A DNA stretch of 6,853 nt from an uncultured Sphingobium sp. Its GTDB lineage: Bacteria > Pseudomonadota > Alphaproteobacteria > Sphingomonadales > Sphingomonadaceae. This document shows positions 6,382 to 6,853 of this stretch, in pieces. The translations under genes and the position numbers were made by a program. The notes beneath the pieces are model-generated. The model saw only the letters and a program-made list of their open reading frames with translations. It was not told where the DNA came from and did not search any database. How positions within the stretch are numbered: position 1 is the stretch's first letter; the number at the start of each line of letters is the position of its first letter. The DNA lies in contig CAMPHJ010000081.1 of the NCBI GenBank assembly GCA_946885845.1, forward strand, positions 1 through 6,853, given 5' to 3'.

Positions 6382-6853
6382 ATGAGCACCAGAACAGATT
6401 CAGGGGAAATTGATCCCGTCATCGAAAGCCGCGACCAGTTGATCGCCGCCTTCGCCAAGGGAGAAAAGCCCAAGGATCGCTGGCGCATCGGCACCGAACA
6501 TGAAAAATTCGTCTATGCCAAAGATGATCATCATGCCCCGTCCTATGGTGAAAGTGGCGGCATCCACACGCTGCTGATCGGCCTGACCCGCTATGGCTGG
6601 AGCCCGGTGTTCGAGGGCGAAAACATCATCGCCCTGTCCGGTGCCGACGGGACGGTCAGCCTGGAACCGGCGGGACAGCTGGAGCTTTCAGGCGCGCCGC
6701 TGGACAATCTTCACCAGACCTTTGGCGAGACACAACGGCATCTGGAACAGGTCAGATATGTCGGCGAAATGCTGGGGCTGGGCTTCCTGGGCCTGGGCAT
6801 GTGGCCCGACAAGCGCCGCGACGAATTGCCGATCATGCCCAAGGGCCGCTACG
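6382..6853 (+). CDS. gshA: glutamate-cysteine ligase, plant/alphaproteobacterial type (5' part, cut by window end)
   Basis: The first 157 codons of gamma-glutamylcysteine synthetase of the GCS2 group. The enzyme joins L-glutamate and L-cysteine using ATP, the first and usually rate-limiting step of glutathione synthesis in the cytosol. Recognisable blocks are RIGTEHEKF (35-43, with the conserved E39 and E41 of the active site), the SLEPAGQLELSGAPL block (93-107), FLGLGMWP (135-142) and IMPKGRY at the window edge (151-157). This is the plant-like form, distinct from the gammaproteobacterial GshA. The ATG at 6382 has a TAAGG Shine-Dalgarno sequence (6371-6375) 6 nt upstream and leaves a plausible 34-residue lead before the first conserved block. 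The full protein should be about 450 residues, so roughly two thirds lies outside the window. Confidence 0.93.
   Translation, partial: MSTRTDSGEIDPVIESRDQLIAAFAKGEKPKDRWRIGTEHEKFVYAKDDHHAPSYGESGGIHTLLIGLTRYGWSPVFEGENIIALSGADGTVSLEPAGQLELSGAPLDNLHQTFGETQRHLEQVRYVGEMLGLGFLGLGMWPDKRRDELPIMPKGRY

Noticed and set aside
6231..6413. 60-codon frame (GTG start) in the pgeF-gshA gap running into gshA
   Set aside because: No Shine-Dalgarno sequence, no recognisable domain, begins at the edge of a hairpin and overlaps gshA in another frame by over 30 bp.
1..6853. Mobile elements, CRISPR repeats, tRNA/rRNA genes, toxin-antitoxin or phage defence modules
   Set aside because: No long terminal inverted repeats, transposase, integrase, regularly spaced repeats, cloverleaf or defence-type proteins were seen; all sizeable frames are explained by housekeeping or transport families.

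Overview
This window looks like ordinary chromosomal DNA from a high-GC alphaproteobacterium. The family is most likely Sphingomonadaceae (Sphingobium/Sphingomonas-like). That assignment rests on the protein character: a plant-type glutamate-cysteine ligase, a FemAB-like protein directly behind a cytoplasmic glycerophosphodiesterase, and a small one-repeat Sel1 protein. Strong GC bias at third codon positions fits. No marker gene is present, so the genus is not fixed.

Layout, left to right. (1) Bases 5-1856 (+): a glycerophosphodiester phosphodiesterase gene overlaps a FemAB-like/DUF482 acyltransferase gene by 8 bp, a translationally coupled pair. (2) Bases 1860-2156 (-): a small Sel1-repeat protein converges on that pair with only 3 bp between stop codons. 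(3) Bases 2157-2354: a divergent control region containing A/T-rich promoter-like DNA, a CtrA-like half-site pair and repeated GGTTAA boxes. (4) Bases 2355-3632 (+): a Bcr/CflA-type drug-efflux transporter of the major facilitator superfamily. (5) Bases 3639-3662: a perfect-stem hairpin, probably a shared bidirectional terminator. (6) Bases 3675-5291 (-): an APC-superfamily amino acid permease with a Cys-containing extra loop. (7) Bases 5292-5433: a second divergent region with two short inverted repeats. (8) Bases 5434-6195 (+): pgeF (YfiH/laccase-domain peptidoglycan editing factor). (9) Bases 6196-6381: the leader of gshA. (10) Bases 6382-6853 (+): the first 157 codons of gshA (glutamate-cysteine ligase), cut by the window end.

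The genes form small independent units rather than one system: lipid-headgroup turnover plus an unassigned acyl/aminoacyl transferase, membrane transport (drug efflux and amino acid uptake), peptidoglycan quality control, and the first step of glutathione synthesis. No mobile element, phage gene, CRISPR array, tRNA, rRNA or toxin-antitoxin pair was found. I see no convincing undescribed multi-gene system. The least understood element is the coupled GDPD/FemAB-like pair, and the remaining observations are small-scale regulatory or structural points.
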